From contig NZ_JPRF03000012.1 of NCBI RefSeq assembly GCF_001188955.3, positions 171,258 to 235,257 on the forward strand: a stretch of 64,000 nucleotides of DNA, written 5' to 3'. Made by a program: the position numbers and the translations under genes. The notes beneath the pieces are model-generated. The model had not been told where the DNA came from. It saw only the letters and a list, made by a program, of their open reading frames with translations, and searched no databases. This document shows, in pieces, positions 51,072-60,409 of this stretch (its first letter is position 1; the number at the start of each line of letters is the position of its first letter). This DNA is from Kitasatospora aureofaciens (lineage in GTDB: Bacteria > Actinomycetota > Actinomycetes > Streptomycetales > Streptomycetaceae).

Positions 51072-51419
51072 CTACGCTTCGAGGGCGTCGGCGCGTCCGG
51101 TCAGCTCCTCCGCGATGTCGTCCCAGTCGGGGCCGTGGGAGTAGAGGCTGTTCGCGGCCTCGCGCAGCAGGGCCGGGTCGTCGGGGCACTGGAGGAGGAG
51201 CAGCCGGTGGGCGAGGTTGCGGACCCAGACCGGGAGGTAGCCGTCGACCACGTGGGGGCAGAGGGTCCGTAGCATGGCCAGGATCTCGTCCGGGCCGGCG
51301 AAGGTCAGCAGTTCGGTGAAGTAGGACTCCTCGTGCTGCCACGGCGCGTCGCACGCGGGTGTCGGTCCGTACTCGTCGCCCCAGAGGCAGCGGGCGAGGT
51401 CGGTCAGGGTGTGGCGCAT
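51072..51419 (-). CDS. Hypothetical 115-residue protein
   Basis: A soluble 115-residue protein, helical and Trp-rich (CLWGDEYGPTPACDAP). No family recognised. It lies 2 bp ahead of the DUF6924-like gene on the same strand, which suggests one transcript. Divergent from the hydrolase gene. Confidence 0.65.
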   Translation of the reverse strand: MRHTLTDLARCLWGDEYGPTPACDAPWQHEESYFTELLTFAGPDEILAMLRTLCPHVVDGYLPVWVRNLAHRLLLLQCPDDPALLREAANSLYSHGPDWDDIAEELTGRADALEA

Positions 51420-51497
51420 GCCCGGAGCCTACGGCTGCCGGTGGGGTGTGAGTGGTCTGCCGGTGCGGTGTGAGCGGCCGGCGCCAAGCTGGTGCGC

Positions 51498-52304
51498 ATG
51501 ACCGAGATTCTCGCGCAGTCCGACTGCGGCCACGCCATCAGCGCGTTCGTCGACGGATCCGGACCGACCCTGCTGGTGGTGCACCCCGGGGGTGGCGATG
51601 CGACGACCTGGGGCGGCGTCGTCCGCCACCTCGTCGACGACTTCCGGGTCGTCAGGATCCGCCGCCGGATCTACGCTTCCCCGGCCGGCATCGCCCTGTC
51701 GCACTCGATGGCTGCCGAGGCCGCCGACGTCACCGCCGTCGCGGATCTCCTGGAGCCGCCCGTGCTGCTTGTGGGTCACTCCTCCGGCGCCGTCGCCGCG
51801 CTGGAGGCCGCCCTGCTGCGCCCGTCGGCGTTCGCCGGGCTGTGGCTCTACGAACCTCCGCTGCCCACCCGGGAGTTGATCGCGGGGGCGGCAGGCGTCC
51901 GGGCCCGTGCCGCGCTCGACGGGGGCGATCCGATGGAGGCGATGCGGATCCACATGCGGGACATCGTCCGCGTGCCCGGGGGCCTGGTCGACGCCATGTT
52001 CGCCGACCCGCAGATGCGGGCGGCGCTGTCCCCGTGCGCGGCGGCGCAGATCGCGGAGGACGAGGCGATCGACGCGCTCGGCGTCGGGATCGACCGCTTC
52101 GCGACGCTCGGGACGCCGACGACGCTGATCGAGGGCGAGCTCAGCCCTGCCCATCTGCGCGAACGCCTGGCCGACCTGGCGGCGGTCCTGCCGGATGCGC
52201 GGGTCGTCACGCTCGCCGGCCAGGGGCACGCCGCCCACATCACCGCTCCCGGGGCCCTGGCCGACAGCATCCGGGACGCGGCGGCGCGGGTTCTCCGTCC
52301 GTGA
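51498..52304 (+). CDS. Alpha/beta hydrolase
   Basis: A 268-residue alpha/beta-hydrolase-fold protein. The nucleophile elbow is GHSSG and the catalytic His is in GQGHAAHI near residue 244; an oxyanion HPGG precedes. Starts at ATG 51498 or the GTG 6 nt earlier. Convergent with the HxlR gene. Ester or amide substrate unknown. Confidence 0.83.
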   Translation: MTEILAQSDCGHAISAFVDGSGPTLLVVHPGGGDATTWGGVVRHLVDDFRVVRIRRRIYASPAGIALSHSMAAEAADVTAVADLLEPPVLLVGHSSGAVAALEAALLRPSAFAGLWLYEPPLPTRELIAGAAGVRARAALDGGDPMEAMRIHMRDIVRVPGGLVDAMFADPQMRAALSPCAAAQIAEDEAIDALGVGIDRFATLGTPTTLIEGELSPAHLRERLADLAAVLPDARVVTLAGQGHAAHITAPGALADSIRDAAARVLRP

Positions 52305-52313
52305 CCGTCGGCC

Positions 52314-52694
52314 TCACCCGGTGGCTGCCGCTGTGCGTGGCGGGAGCCACCGGGTGATCCGGTCGAACAGGTCCGTCAGCGGTTCGGCGACGTCCCGACC
52401 GAACTCGGTGAGCCCGTAGGTGACCTGGGGCGGCGTCGTCGGCTCGACCTCGCGCCGGACCAGGCCGTCCCGGACGAGGGTCCGCAGGGTCTGGGAGAGC
52501 ATCTTCTCGCTGACGCCCTGGATGCTCTCGCGCAGTTCGTAGAACCGGAGGTCGCCGCCGCGTAGGGAGATCAGCACCCAGATGCCCCACCTGCTGGTCA
52601 CGTGGTCGACCATGTCGCGGGCGGGGCAGTCGGTGTGAAACACGTCATACCGGCGCCCCGGCTCGACCTGCGTGTGCTGCATGCCTTCCTTCAT
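52314..52694 (-). CDS. HxlR-family transcriptional regulator
   Basis: A 126-residue winged-helix HxlR protein. The N-terminal redox-type Cys is in TDCPARDMVDHVTSRWG, then the helix-turn-helix FYELRESIQGVSEKMLSQTL and RDGLVRREV. Divergent from the NmrA gene, whose promoter it should control; this pairing often senses quinones or aldehydes through the Cys. No Shine-Dalgarno is visible. Confidence 0.86.
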   Translation of the reverse strand: MKEGMQHTQVEPGRRYDVFHTDCPARDMVDHVTSRWGIWVLISLRGGDLRFYELRESIQGVSEKMLSQTLRTLVRDGLVRREVEPTTPPQVTYGLTEFGRDVAEPLTDLFDRITRWLPPRTAAATG

Positions 52695-52702
52695 GCCATG
52701 AG

Positions 52703-52735
52703 CTTACTTAAAGGTATGTCCTTACGAAAAGTTAG
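52703..52735. promoter_or_regulatory. HxlR / NmrA operator-promoter
   Basis: A 33-bp AT-rich segment with repeated CTTAC at 52703 and 52720 and an inverted GTTAG/CTTAAA pattern. It is the only AT-rich stretch between the divergent genes. Confidence 0.45.
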
Positions 52736-52785
52736 CCCGAGTCCTAGCGTCGGGACCACGGACGACATTCGACAAGGAGCTGATC

Positions 52786-53625
52786 ATGATCGTGGTGACC
52801 GGGGCGACCGGGAACATCGGCCGGCCGTTGACGCGGGCGCTGGCCGAGGCGGGTCGGGAGGTGGTGGCGGTGTCGCGGCACCGGGCGGCGGTGCCGGACG
52901 GCGTGCGCCACGTGGTGGCCGATCTGGCCCGGCCGGGCGAACTCACGGCCGTCCTGCCCGGCGCGGAGGCGCTGTTCCTGCTGCTGTCCGGGGACCTGCA
53001 CGCCCAGGCGGCCCGCCCGGCCGACCTCATCGGCGAAGCCGTGGCCGCCGGGGTCCGCCGGGTGGTGCTGCTCTCCACCCAGGGAGTGGTGACCAGGCCC
53101 TTCGGCCCGACGCGGATCGCGATGCGCGGGCTGGAGGACGTGCTGCGGGACTCCGGCCTGGAGTGGGCGATCCTGCGGCCGGGCGGCTTCGCCTCCAACG
53201 CCCTGTGGTGGGCCGAGTCCGTCCGTGCCCAGCGGCTCGTGGCCGCGCCCTTCGGCGACGTCGGTGTGCCGGTCATCGACCCGGCGGACATCGCCGAGGT
53301 CGCGGCGGCCGCTCTGCTGGACGACCGACACATCGGCGGTGAGTACGAGCTGACCGGGCCGGAGGTGGTCACTCCGCGGCAGCAGACGGAGGCCCTCGCC
53401 GCCGCGCTGGGCTCGCCGGTGCGCTTCCACGAGCTCACCCGCGACGAGGCCAGGGCCGCCATGAGCCGGAGCATGCCGGCGGAACTCGCGGACGACACCC
53501 TGGACATCCTCGGTTCCCCGAGCCCGGCCGAGCTGCGCGTCAGCCCGGACGTCGAGCGGGTCCTCGGCCGGGCTCCGCGTCCGTTCGCCGACTGGGCCGT
53601 GCGCAACGTCGCCGCGTTCCGCTGA
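52786..53625 (+). CDS. NmrA/SDR-like NAD(P)H-binding protein
   Basis: A 279-residue atypical short-chain dehydrogenase of the NmrA type. N-terminal GATGNIGRPLTRALAEAG is the NAD(P)-binding loop; the classic Tyr-x-x-x-Lys is absent, as in NmrA and quinone-oxidoreductase 2-type sensors. It could reduce quinones or serve as a redox sensor. Divergent from the HxlR gene. Confidence 0.82.
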   Translation: MIVVTGATGNIGRPLTRALAEAGREVVAVSRHRAAVPDGVRHVVADLARPGELTAVLPGAEALFLLLSGDLHAQAARPADLIGEAVAAGVRRVVLLSTQGVVTRPFGPTRIAMRGLEDVLRDSGLEWAILRPGGFASNALWWAESVRAQRLVAAPFGDVGVPVIDPADIAEVAAAALLDDRHIGGEYELTGPEVVTPRQQTEALAAALGSPVRFHELTRDEARAAMSRSMPAELADDTLDILGSPSPAELRVSPDVERVLGRAPRPFADWAVRNVAAFR

Positions 53626-53645
53626 CCGGACGGGTGGGCGCAGCG

Positions 53646-53682
53646 AGGTGCCGGGCGATCCGCTGGGGATCGCCCGGCACCT
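53646..53682. terminator. Hairpin terminator
   Basis: A perfect 16-bp stem, AGGTGCCGGGCGATCC with its complement, around a 5-nt loop, just after the NmrA-like gene. The rest of the 287-bp gap up to copA contains a short degenerate minus-strand tail (53697-53790) and the CsoR boxes. Confidence 0.8.
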
Positions 53683-53796
53683 TCCGTACGGGCGTGATCA
53701 GTGCTGGTCCTCGGTCGCTGGAGCAGTGGCGCCGTCGGCGGTGACGGTGAAGGCGGCGGTGTGGGCGGAGGGGTAGCGGGCGGAGCTTGCGGGCAG

Positions 53797-53811
53797 TACC
53801 CCCGGGGGGTA
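53797..53811. promoter_or_regulatory. CsoR box 1 upstream of copA
   Basis: TACCCCCGGGGGGTA, a C/G-run palindrome with TACC/GGTA ends, about 100 bp before copA. Confidence 0.6.
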
Positions 53812-53830
53812 TAAAGGAATCCGACGCCCG

Positions 53831-53847
53831 ATACCCCCAGTGGGTAT
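53831..53847. promoter_or_regulatory. CsoR box 2 upstream of copA
   Basis: ATACCCCCAGTGGGTAT, a near-perfect palindrome of the CsoR type, 65 bp before the copA ATG. Confidence 0.75.
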
Positions 53848-53912
53848 GATGGGCCCGGCCGCGGACGCACCTTCGCACGACCTCGAAGTACCGACTGTCA
53901 CGAGGAGCAACG

Positions 53913-56159
53913 ATGACCACGCAGGCACCCGCCTCCACGGAGGTGGAACTCTCGATCGGCGGAATGACGTGCGCCTCGTGCGCGGCCCGCATCGAGAAGA
54001 AGCTCAACCGGATGGGCGGCGTCTCGGCCAGCGTCAACTACGCCACCGAGAAGGCGAAGGTCACCTTCGAGGGCGAGGTGGAGGTCGCCGACCTGATCGC
54101 CACCGTCGAGGCCACCGGTTACACCGCCGCCCTGCCCGAGCCCCCGGCCACCGCCGGCGTCCCGGACGCCGGGCAGGGCGAGTCCGCCGACGAGCTGGCC
54201 CCGCTGCGCCAGCGGCTGTTCACCGCGCTGGCCCTGGCCGTCCCGGTGATCGCGATGGCGATGGTGCCGGCCCTGCAGTTCGACAACTGGCAGTGGCTCT
54301 CGCTGACCCTCGCCGCCCCGGTCGTCACCTACGCCGCCTGGCCGTTCCACCGGGCCGCGTTCACCAACGCCCGGCACGGCGCCGCGACGATGGACACCCT
54401 GGTCTCGCTCGGTACGGGCGCCGCGTTCCTGTGGTCCCTGTGGGCGCTGTTCTTCGGCGACGCCGGGATGCCCGGCATGCGGCACGGTTTCGAGTTCACC
54501 ATCGGCCGCAGCGACGGCGCCTCCAACATCTACCTGGAGGCGGCGGCCGGCGTCACCGCCTTCATCCTGGCCGGGCGCTACTTCGAGGCCCGCTCCAAGC
54601 GCACCGCCGGAGCCGCGCTCAAGGCGCTGCTGGAACTGGGCGCCAAGGACGTGACGGTGCTGCGCGGCGGAGCCGAGGTGCGGATCCCGATCGCCGAACT
54701 CGCCGTGGGCGACCGCTTCGTGGTGCGGCCGGGCGAGAAGATCGCCACCGACGGCACCGTGGTCGAGGGTGCCTCGGCCGTCGACGCCTCGATGCTGACC
54801 GGCGAGTCGGTGCCGGTCGAGGTGGGGGTCGGCGACAGCGTCACCGGCGCCACCGTCAACGCGGGCGGCCGGCTGGTCGTCGAGACGACCCGGGTCGGCG
54901 CGGACACCCAGCTGTCCCGGATGGCCAAGCTGGTCGAGGACGCGCAGAACGGCAAGGCCGCCGCCCAGCGCCTCGCCGACCGGATCTCCGCCGTCTTCGT
55001 GCCGATCGTCATCACCCTCGCCGTCGCCACCCTCGGCTACTGGCTGGGCACCGGCGAGGGCTGGACCGCCGCCTTCACGGCAGCCGTCGCCGTACTGATC
55101 ATCGCCTGCCCGTGCGCCCTCGGCCTGGCCACCCCGACCGCCCTGCTGGTCGGCACCGGCCGCGGCGCCCAGCTGGGCGTGCTGATCAAGGGCCCCGAGG
55201 TGCTCGAGTCCACCCGCAAGGTCGACACCATCGTCCTGGACAAGACCGGCACCGTCACCACCGGGCAGATGACCCTGCTCGGCGTGCACACCGTCGAGGG
55301 CGTCGCCGAAGCCGAGGTGCTCCGGCTCGCCGGCGCCCTGGAGCACGCCTCCGAGCACCCGATCGCCCGGGCGATCGCCACCGCCGCCGCCAAGGCCGGC
55401 GAACTTCCCGCCGTCGAGGGCTTCGAGAACGTCCCGGGCCTGGGCGTCCAGGGCGTGGTGGACGGCCACGCGGTGGTGGCCGGGCGGGAGGCGCTGCTCA
55501 ACGAGTGGTCGCAGTACCTGCCGGAGTCCCTGGCCGGGGCCAAGCGCAGGGCCGAGTCGGCCGGCCGCACCGCGATCGCGGTCGGCTGGGACGGCGAGGC
55601 GCGGGCCGTGCTGGAGGTCGCCGACGCGGTTAAACCGACCAGCGCCGAGGCCATCGCCGCGCTGCGCGCCCTGGGCCTGACCCCGGTGCTGCTCACCGGT
55701 GACAACAGGCTGGTCGCCGAGGCGGTCGCGGCCGAGGTCGGCATCGAGCCGGAGCACGTGATCGCCGAGGTCATGCCGCAGGACAAGGTCGACACCGTCA
55801 AACGGTTGCAGGCCGAGGGCAAGGTCGTGGCGATGGTCGGCGACGGCGTCAACGACGCCGCCGCGCTCGCCCAGGCCGACCTGGGCCTGGCGATGGGCAC
55901 CGGCACCGACGCCGCGATCGAGGCGGGTGACCTGACCCTGGTCCGCGGCGACCTGCTGGCCGCGGCGGACGCCATCCGGCTCTCCCGCCGCACCCTCGGC
56001 ACCATCAAGAGCAACCTGTTCTGGGCGTTCGGCTACAACGTCGCCGCCCTGCCGCTGGCGGCGGCCGGGATGCTCAACCCGATGATCGCGGGGGCGGCCA
56101 TGGCCTTCTCCTCGGTCTTCGTGGTCGGCAACAGCCTGCGGCTGCGCCGCTTCCGCTGA
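53913..56159 (+). CDS. copA: Cu(I)-exporting P1B-type ATPase CopA
   Basis: A 748-residue heavy-metal ATPase with all landmarks: N-terminal HMA GMTCASC (Cys20/Cys23), TGES near 296, transmembrane CPC at 399-401, phosphorylation Asp443 in DKTGT, SEHP near 480, and GDGVND at 643-648. The last helices show YN and AMAFSS, the PIB-1 signature that selects Cu(I). It exports copper from the cytoplasm, receiving it from CopZ. GAGGAG lies upstream of the ATG, and two CsoR boxes lie in the promoter region. Confidence 0.94.
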   Translation: MTTQAPASTEVELSIGGMTCASCAARIEKKLNRMGGVSASVNYATEKAKVTFEGEVEVADLIATVEATGYTAALPEPPATAGVPDAGQGESADELAPLRQRLFTALALAVPVIAMAMVPALQFDNWQWLSLTLAAPVVTYAAWPFHRAAFTNARHGAATMDTLVSLGTGAAFLWSLWALFFGDAGMPGMRHGFEFTIGRSDGASNIYLEAAAGVTAFILAGRYFEARSKRTAGAALKALLELGAKDVTVLRGGAEVRIPIAELAVGDRFVVRPGEKIATDGTVVEGASAVDASMLTGESVPVEVGVGDSVTGATVNAGGRLVVETTRVGADTQLSRMAKLVEDAQNGKAAAQRLADRISAVFVPIVITLAVATLGYWLGTGEGWTAAFTAAVAVLIIACPCALGLATPTALLVGTGRGAQLGVLIKGPEVLESTRKVDTIVLDKTGTVTTGQMTLLGVHTVEGVAEAEVLRLAGALEHASEHPIARAIATAAAKAGELPAVEGFENVPGLGVQGVVDGHAVVAGREALLNEWSQYLPESLAGAKRRAESAGRTAIAVGWDGEARAVLEVADAVKPTSAEAIAALRALGLTPVLLTGDNRLVAEAVAAEVGIEPEHVIAEVMPQDKVDTVKRLQAEGKVVAMVGDGVNDAAALAQADLGLAMGTGTDAAIEAGDLTLVRGDLLAAADAIRLSRRTLGTIKSNLFWAFGYNVAALPLAAAGMLNPMIAGAAMAFSSVFVVGNSLRLRRFR

Positions 56160-56164
56160 GCGGC

Positions 56165-56194
56165 CCACCGCCACCGCCACCGCCACCGCCACCG
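56165..56194. repeat. Five tandem CCACCG hexamers
   Basis: CCACCG repeated five times immediately after the copA stop. Slippage-prone, non-coding. Confidence 0.7.
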
Positions 56195-56210
56195 CTCGCC
56201 GCCAACGGCC

Positions 56211-56249
56211 CCGAGGCCCCGGAACCGCCGCCCGGTTCCGGGGCCTCGG
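56211..56249. terminator. Hairpin terminator of copA
   Basis: A perfect 17-bp stem, CCGAGGCCCCGGAACCG with its complement, and a 5-nt loop. Confidence 0.85.
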
Positions 56250-56424
56250 TGTGCCCGGCTCAACCTGTGAGTGTCACGCACAGTAGCGGCCGTAGTCAGA
56301 CCGGAACATGCCATTTCCTCCCCTTGTGCCCGTAATCAGGCGTCGTTTTGCCTGTACTTGGGGTAGCACTCACCGAAGTCCTACCCTGTCGCGACCGGAC
56401 CGAGATGTGACGCTCCGAAACTTG

Positions 56425-56443
56425 TTAGGCAAGGCTTCCCTGC
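56425..56443. promoter_or_regulatory. DtxR/IdeR-type iron box
   Basis: TTAGGCAAGGCTTCCCTGC resembles the actinobacterial iron box TTAGGTTAGGCTAACCTAA at about 13 of 19 positions. It continues into CTTAGG at 56444-56449, giving overlapping inverted TTAGG/CCTTAG arms. It lies about 90 bp before the iron-binding protein gene and predicts repression by iron-loaded DmdR1/IdeR. Confidence 0.65.
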
Positions 56444-56530
56444 CTTAGGTTTTCGTGCCGTCGGGCCGGTGCCCTGCTCATCCGGCAGGCCCGTACGGCC
56501 GACCCCCGCCACCCTCGGAGGACCCTCAGC

Positions 56531-57595
56531 ATGCCCGGAACCGCCCGGCCCCTCGCCGCCCTGTCCCTCCTCGCCGCCTGCGCGCTCGCCCTCACCGCCT
56601 GCGGCAGCTCGGGCGGCAGCACGGACAGCGCGGCCCCCGCGGCCTCCGGTACGGCGCTCGCCGGCCAGACCGTCACCGTCTACAGCGGCCAGCACGAGCA
56701 GACCGTCAAGGCCCTGACCGAGGACTTCACCAAGCGCACCGGCATCAAGGTCGAGCTGCGCTCCGGGGACGAGGCCGAACTGGCCAACCAGATCCTCCAG
56801 GAGGGCGACGCCTCCCCGGCCGACGTCTTCTACGCCGAGAACCCGCCCGCGCTCACCGTCCTCGGCGACAAGGGCCTGCTCGCCAAGGTCGCCCCCGATA
56901 CCCTCAAGTCCGTACCGGCCAACGACAGTTCGGGGCGCGGGGACTGGGTCGGCGTCTCCGCCCGGACCTCCGCCTTCCTCGCGGCCACCGGCAAGGCCGC
57001 CGACTCCGCGCCGCCCGCCTCCGTGCTCGACCTCGCCAAGCCCGAGTGGAAGGGCCGCCTGGGCATCGCCCCCAGCGAGACCGACTTCGCCCCGGTCGTC
57101 ACCCAGGTGCTCAAGGCCAAGGGCGAGGACGCCACCAAGCAGTGGCTCAAGGGCCTCAAGGACAACGCCAAGGTCTACGACAGCAACGAGACCCTCTCCG
57201 CCGCCGTCAACAGCGGCGAGGTCGAGGGCGGCGTCATCGACCACTACTACTTCTACCGGATGCGCGACGAGAAGGGCGCCGCCGAGACCCGCGCGACCCT
57301 GCACTACTTCCCCAAGGGCGACCCGGGCTCGCTGGTCGACGTCTCCGGCGCCGCCGTCCTCAAGCACGGCAAGCACCAGGCCGCCGCCCAGGCCTTCCTC
57401 GGCTACCTCGCCTCCGCCCCCGCCCAGACCGTCATCGCCGGCTCGGCCAGCTACGAGTACCCGCTGGTCAGCGGCGTGCAGGGCAAGCCCGAACTGCCCG
57501 CCCTGGACACCATCGGCACCGTCGCCGACCCGGCACAGCTGGGCGACGGCAAGCAGGCCCTGGGCCTGCTCCAGGACGCCGGCCTGCTCCAGTGA
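56531..57595 (+). CDS. Ferric-iron ABC transporter substrate-binding lipoprotein (FbpA-like)
   Basis: A 354-residue lipoprotein: lipobox ALTAC with Cys24. Mature part is a periplasmic-binding protein of the Fe(III)/FutA-FbpA class (VTVYSGQHEQTVKALTEDF, then DVFYAENPPALT). A Tyr-rich site IDHYYFYR near residue 236-243 matches the paired-Tyr iron ligands of FbpA. GGAGGA precedes the ATG. It overlaps the permease gene by 4 bp (GTGA) and lies behind an iron box. Confidence 0.9.
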   Translation: MPGTARPLAALSLLAACALALTACGSSGGSTDSAAPAASGTALAGQTVTVYSGQHEQTVKALTEDFTKRTGIKVELRSGDEAELANQILQEGDASPADVFYAENPPALTVLGDKGLLAKVAPDTLKSVPANDSSGRGDWVGVSARTSAFLAATGKAADSAPPASVLDLAKPEWKGRLGIAPSETDFAPVVTQVLKAKGEDATKQWLKGLKDNAKVYDSNETLSAAVNSGEVEGGVIDHYYFYRMRDEKGAAETRATLHYFPKGDPGSLVDVSGAAVLKHGKHQAAAQAFLGYLASAPAQTVIAGSASYEYPLVSGVQGKPELPALDTIGTVADPAQLGDGKQALGLLQDAGLLQ

Positions 57596-59181
57596 CGACC
57601 CCCGCGCAGACGACTTCCGTGGGGACGACCCCGGTCGTCGGGCCGAGGCTGCGGCGGCGGTGGCGGGCCACCGGCCTGCTCGCCCCCGTCGCCGTCGCCG
57701 TCGTCGCGGTGGTCGCCTCGCCGCTCGGCTTCGTCATTGCCCAGGCCGCGCAGGCCGGTTGGGACCAGACCCGGCGCCTGCTCGGCCGCCCGCTGATCGC
57801 CACCCTCCTCTGGCACACCCTGAGCCTGGCCGCCGCCGTCACCCTCGCCACCGCCGTCCTCGGCTTCGGCGCCGCCTACCTGGTCGAACGCACCACCCTG
57901 CCCGGCCGCCGCGCCTGGACCGTCGCGCTCGCTCTGCCGCTCGCCGTACCGGAGTTCGTCCGCGGCTACTCCTGGGTCTCGCTGTTCCGCTCCGTCCACG
58001 GCTACTGGGGCGCGGTGCTGGTGATGACCTGCTCGCTCTACCCCCTCGTGTTCCTCCCGGTCGCGGCCGCCCTGCGGCACGGCGACGCCGCCGCCGAGGA
58101 GGTCTCCCGCTCCCTGGGCCGCGGCCGGCTCGCCACCCTGTGGCGGGTCACCCTCCCGCTCACCCGGCCCGCACTCGCCGGCGGCGTACTGCTCGTCTCG
58201 CTCTACCTCCTCGGCGAGTACGGCGCCTTCGCGATGCTGCGCTACACCACCTTCGCCACCGCCGTGTTCACCCAGTACAAGCTCGGCTTCGACGCGGCCT
58301 CCGCCTCCCTGCTCACCCTGGTGCTGGTCGCCCTCGCCCTGCTGCTGGTCGCCCTGGAGGCCTGGGCCGGCCGCCGGACGCGCGTCACCCGGCACGGCGC
58401 CCTCGCCCGCCCGGCACCGCCCGCCCGGCTCGGCGGCTGGACGGCGCCCGCACTCCTCGCGCTCGCCGCGCTGGTCGGCGTCTCGCTCGGGGTGCCGCTG
58501 TACGCGCTCACGTACTGGCTGATCAAGGGCAGCTCCACCACCCTGCCCTCCGCCTCCGTCCTCGGCGCCACCCTGGCCACCCTCGGGTACGCGCTCGGCG
58601 CGGCGCTGGTCGCCACCGCCGCGGCCGTCCCGGTCGCCCTGTACGGCTGGCGGCACGGCACCCGGCCGGCCCGCGCCGTCGAACGCGTCGCCTACCTCAC
58701 CCGGGCACTGCCCGGCATCGCGGTCGCCCTGTCGGTGGTCTTCTTCGCCGTCCGCTGGGCCCAACCCCTCTACCAGCAGCCGCCGATGCTCATCCTCGGG
58801 TACGTCCTGCTGTTCTTCCCGCTGGCGCTGACCGCCGTCCGTGCCGCCCTCGCCCAGGTGCCGCCCGGCGTCGAGGAGGCCGCCCGCTCGCTCGGCACCC
58901 GCCCGCTCGCCGTCCTCGGCCGGATCACCCTCCCGCTGGTGCTGCCCGGCCTGGGCGCGGCCGTCGCCATGGTCGGCCTCACCGCCTCCACCGAACTCAC
59001 CGCCACCCTGCTGCTGCGCCCCACCGGTACCCAGACCCTGGCCACCCAGTTCTGGGTCTACACCAGCGGTCTCGCCTACGGGGCGGCCGCGCCCTACGCC
59101 GCGCTGATGGTCGCGCTGTCCGTGCCCTCCGTCCTGCTGCTGACCCGCCGAAACCTCGGCCGTCCTGGGGAGAACCAGTGA
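57592..59181 (+). CDS. Ferric-iron ABC transporter permease (FbpB-like)
   Basis: A 529-residue membrane protein with about 12 helices, two fused permease halves. Each half has an EAA loop: EEVSRSLGRGRLATLWRVTL near residue 170 and EEAARSLGTRPLAVLGRITL near 435, which contact the ATPase. GTG start overlapping the binding-protein stop; its stop overlaps the ATPase start (GTGA). Fused FbpB permeases are typical for Fe(III) uptake. Confidence 0.9.
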   Translation: MTTPAQTTSVGTTPVVGPRLRRRWRATGLLAPVAVAVVAVVASPLGFVIAQAAQAGWDQTRRLLGRPLIATLLWHTLSLAAAVTLATAVLGFGAAYLVERTTLPGRRAWTVALALPLAVPEFVRGYSWVSLFRSVHGYWGAVLVMTCSLYPLVFLPVAAALRHGDAAAEEVSRSLGRGRLATLWRVTLPLTRPALAGGVLLVSLYLLGEYGAFAMLRYTTFATAVFTQYKLGFDAASASLLTLVLVALALLLVALEAWAGRRTRVTRHGALARPAPPARLGGWTAPALLALAALVGVSLGVPLYALTYWLIKGSSTTLPSASVLGATLATLGYALGAALVATAAAVPVALYGWRHGTRPARAVERVAYLTRALPGIAVALSVVFFAVRWAQPLYQQPPMLILGYVLLFFPLALTAVRAALAQVPPGVEEAARSLGTRPLAVLGRITLPLVLPGLGAAVAMVGLTASTELTATLLLRPTGTQTLATQFWVYTSGLAYGAAAPYAALMVALSVPSVLLLTRRNLGRPGENQ

Positions 59182-60212
59182 CCGGACTGTCCGTCGTCGA
59201 CCTCCACGCCGCCCACGGGCGCAGCCCGGTCCTGCACGGCATCGACCTGACCGTGCCCGACGGCGCCCTCGCCTGCGTCCTCGGGCCGTCCGGCTGCGGG
59301 AAGTCCACCCTGCTGCGGGTACTGGCCGGCTTCCACCCGGCAGCCGCCGGACAGGTCCTGCTGCACGGCCGCGTCCTGGACGACGGGCGCAGCCGGCTCG
59401 CCCCCGAACACCGGGGCATCGGCCTCGTCCCCCAGGACGGCGCGCTCTTCCCCCACCTGAGCGTCGCCGCCAACATCGGCTTCGGCCTGCCGCGCTCCCG
59501 GCGCCGCGCCCGCGTCGGCGAACTGCTCGACCTGGTCGGCCTGCCCGGCCTCGGCGAACGCCGCCCGCACCAGCTCTCCGGCGGCCAGCAGCAACGCGTC
59601 GCCCTCGCCCGGGCGCTCGCGCCCCGGCCCCGGCTCCTGCTGCTCGACGAACCCTTCGCCGCCCTGGACGCCACCCTCCGCGCCGAACTGCGCCGCGAAG
59701 TCGCCGCCACGCTGCGGCAGTCCGGCACCACGGCGGTCCTCGTCACCCACGACCAGGACGAGGCCCTCTCCTTCGCCGACACCGTCGCCGTCCTGCGGGA
59801 CGGCCGGATCGCCCAAGCCGGCACCCCGCACGAGCTCTACCACCGCCCGACGGACGCCGCCGTCGCCACCGTCCTCGGCGAGGCCAACCTGATTCCCGCC
59901 GAAGCCAAGGGAGTTGAGGCCCTGACCGCCTTCGGCCCACTCCCACTCGTCACCCCCGGCGCGACTCCTACGGCCGCGCTCGCCCTGCTCCGCCCCGGCC
60001 AGCTCCGCCTCACCGCCGACCCGGTGGACGGCGCGGCCCCGGCCAAGGTCATCGGCAGCGACTTCCGCGGCCACGACCACCGCGTCGAACTCCGCCCGGA
60101 AGCCCCCGGACTGCCCGACGTCCTGATCGCCTCCTCGGACCGCCCCTGGCCGGTCGGCAGCGAGACCTACGTGAGCGCGACCGGCCCGGTGCACCTGCTG
60201 CCGGAGTCCTGA
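59178..60212 (+). CDS. Ferric-iron ABC transporter ATPase (FbpC-like)
   Basis: A 344-residue ABC ATPase. Walker A GPSGCGKST at 36-44, signature LSGGQQQR, Walker B LLLLDEP, switch His in LVTHDQDEA. The C-terminal 100 residues are a TOBE-like regulatory domain. Translationally coupled to the permease and energises Fe(III) uptake. Confidence 0.92.
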   Translation: MTGLSVVDLHAAHGRSPVLHGIDLTVPDGALACVLGPSGCGKSTLLRVLAGFHPAAAGQVLLHGRVLDDGRSRLAPEHRGIGLVPQDGALFPHLSVAANIGFGLPRSRRRARVGELLDLVGLPGLGERRPHQLSGGQQQRVALARALAPRPRLLLLDEPFAALDATLRAELRREVAATLRQSGTTAVLVTHDQDEALSFADTVAVLRDGRIAQAGTPHELYHRPTDAAVATVLGEANLIPAEAKGVEALTAFGPLPLVTPGATPTAALALLRPGQLRLTADPVDGAAPAKVIGSDFRGHDHRVELRPEAPGLPDVLIASSDRPWPVGSETYVSATGPVHLLPES

Positions 60213-60409
60213 GCGGGGCCGCACCGTTGGCGCGACGGGGCGGGGCCCGTCGGCTACCGGTCGCGGCGTCGTACCCGCCCGCCCCGGGGCCGACAGGAGC
60301 CCCCGCGTCCTCCTCCTGGTGCCCGGGCCGCCCGTCCGAACAGGGCGGACGAGGGTGCGGCAGAGTGCATCAGCTGACGGGCCTGGTGCCCCGATGGCCG
60401 TGGACTCCG

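Larger units (their letters stand above)
56160..56530. other. Intergenic region with terminator, repeat and iron box
   Basis: A 371-bp stretch without a gene between copA and the iron-transport operon. It holds a hexamer repeat, the terminator at 56211-56249, AT-richer promoter DNA around 56280-56400 and an iron box at 56425. No reading frame with supporting signals was seen on either strand. Confidence 0.8.

Noticed and set aside
53697..53790. Minus-strand peptide end (SARYPSAHTAAFTVTADG) before copA
   Set aside because: It looks like the tail of a protein, but no start or upstream domain exists and CsoR boxes occupy the region; too little to call a pseudogene.
53898..56192. Minus-strand 764-codon frame
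   Set aside because: Exactly antisense to copA, which has all P-type ATPase motifs.
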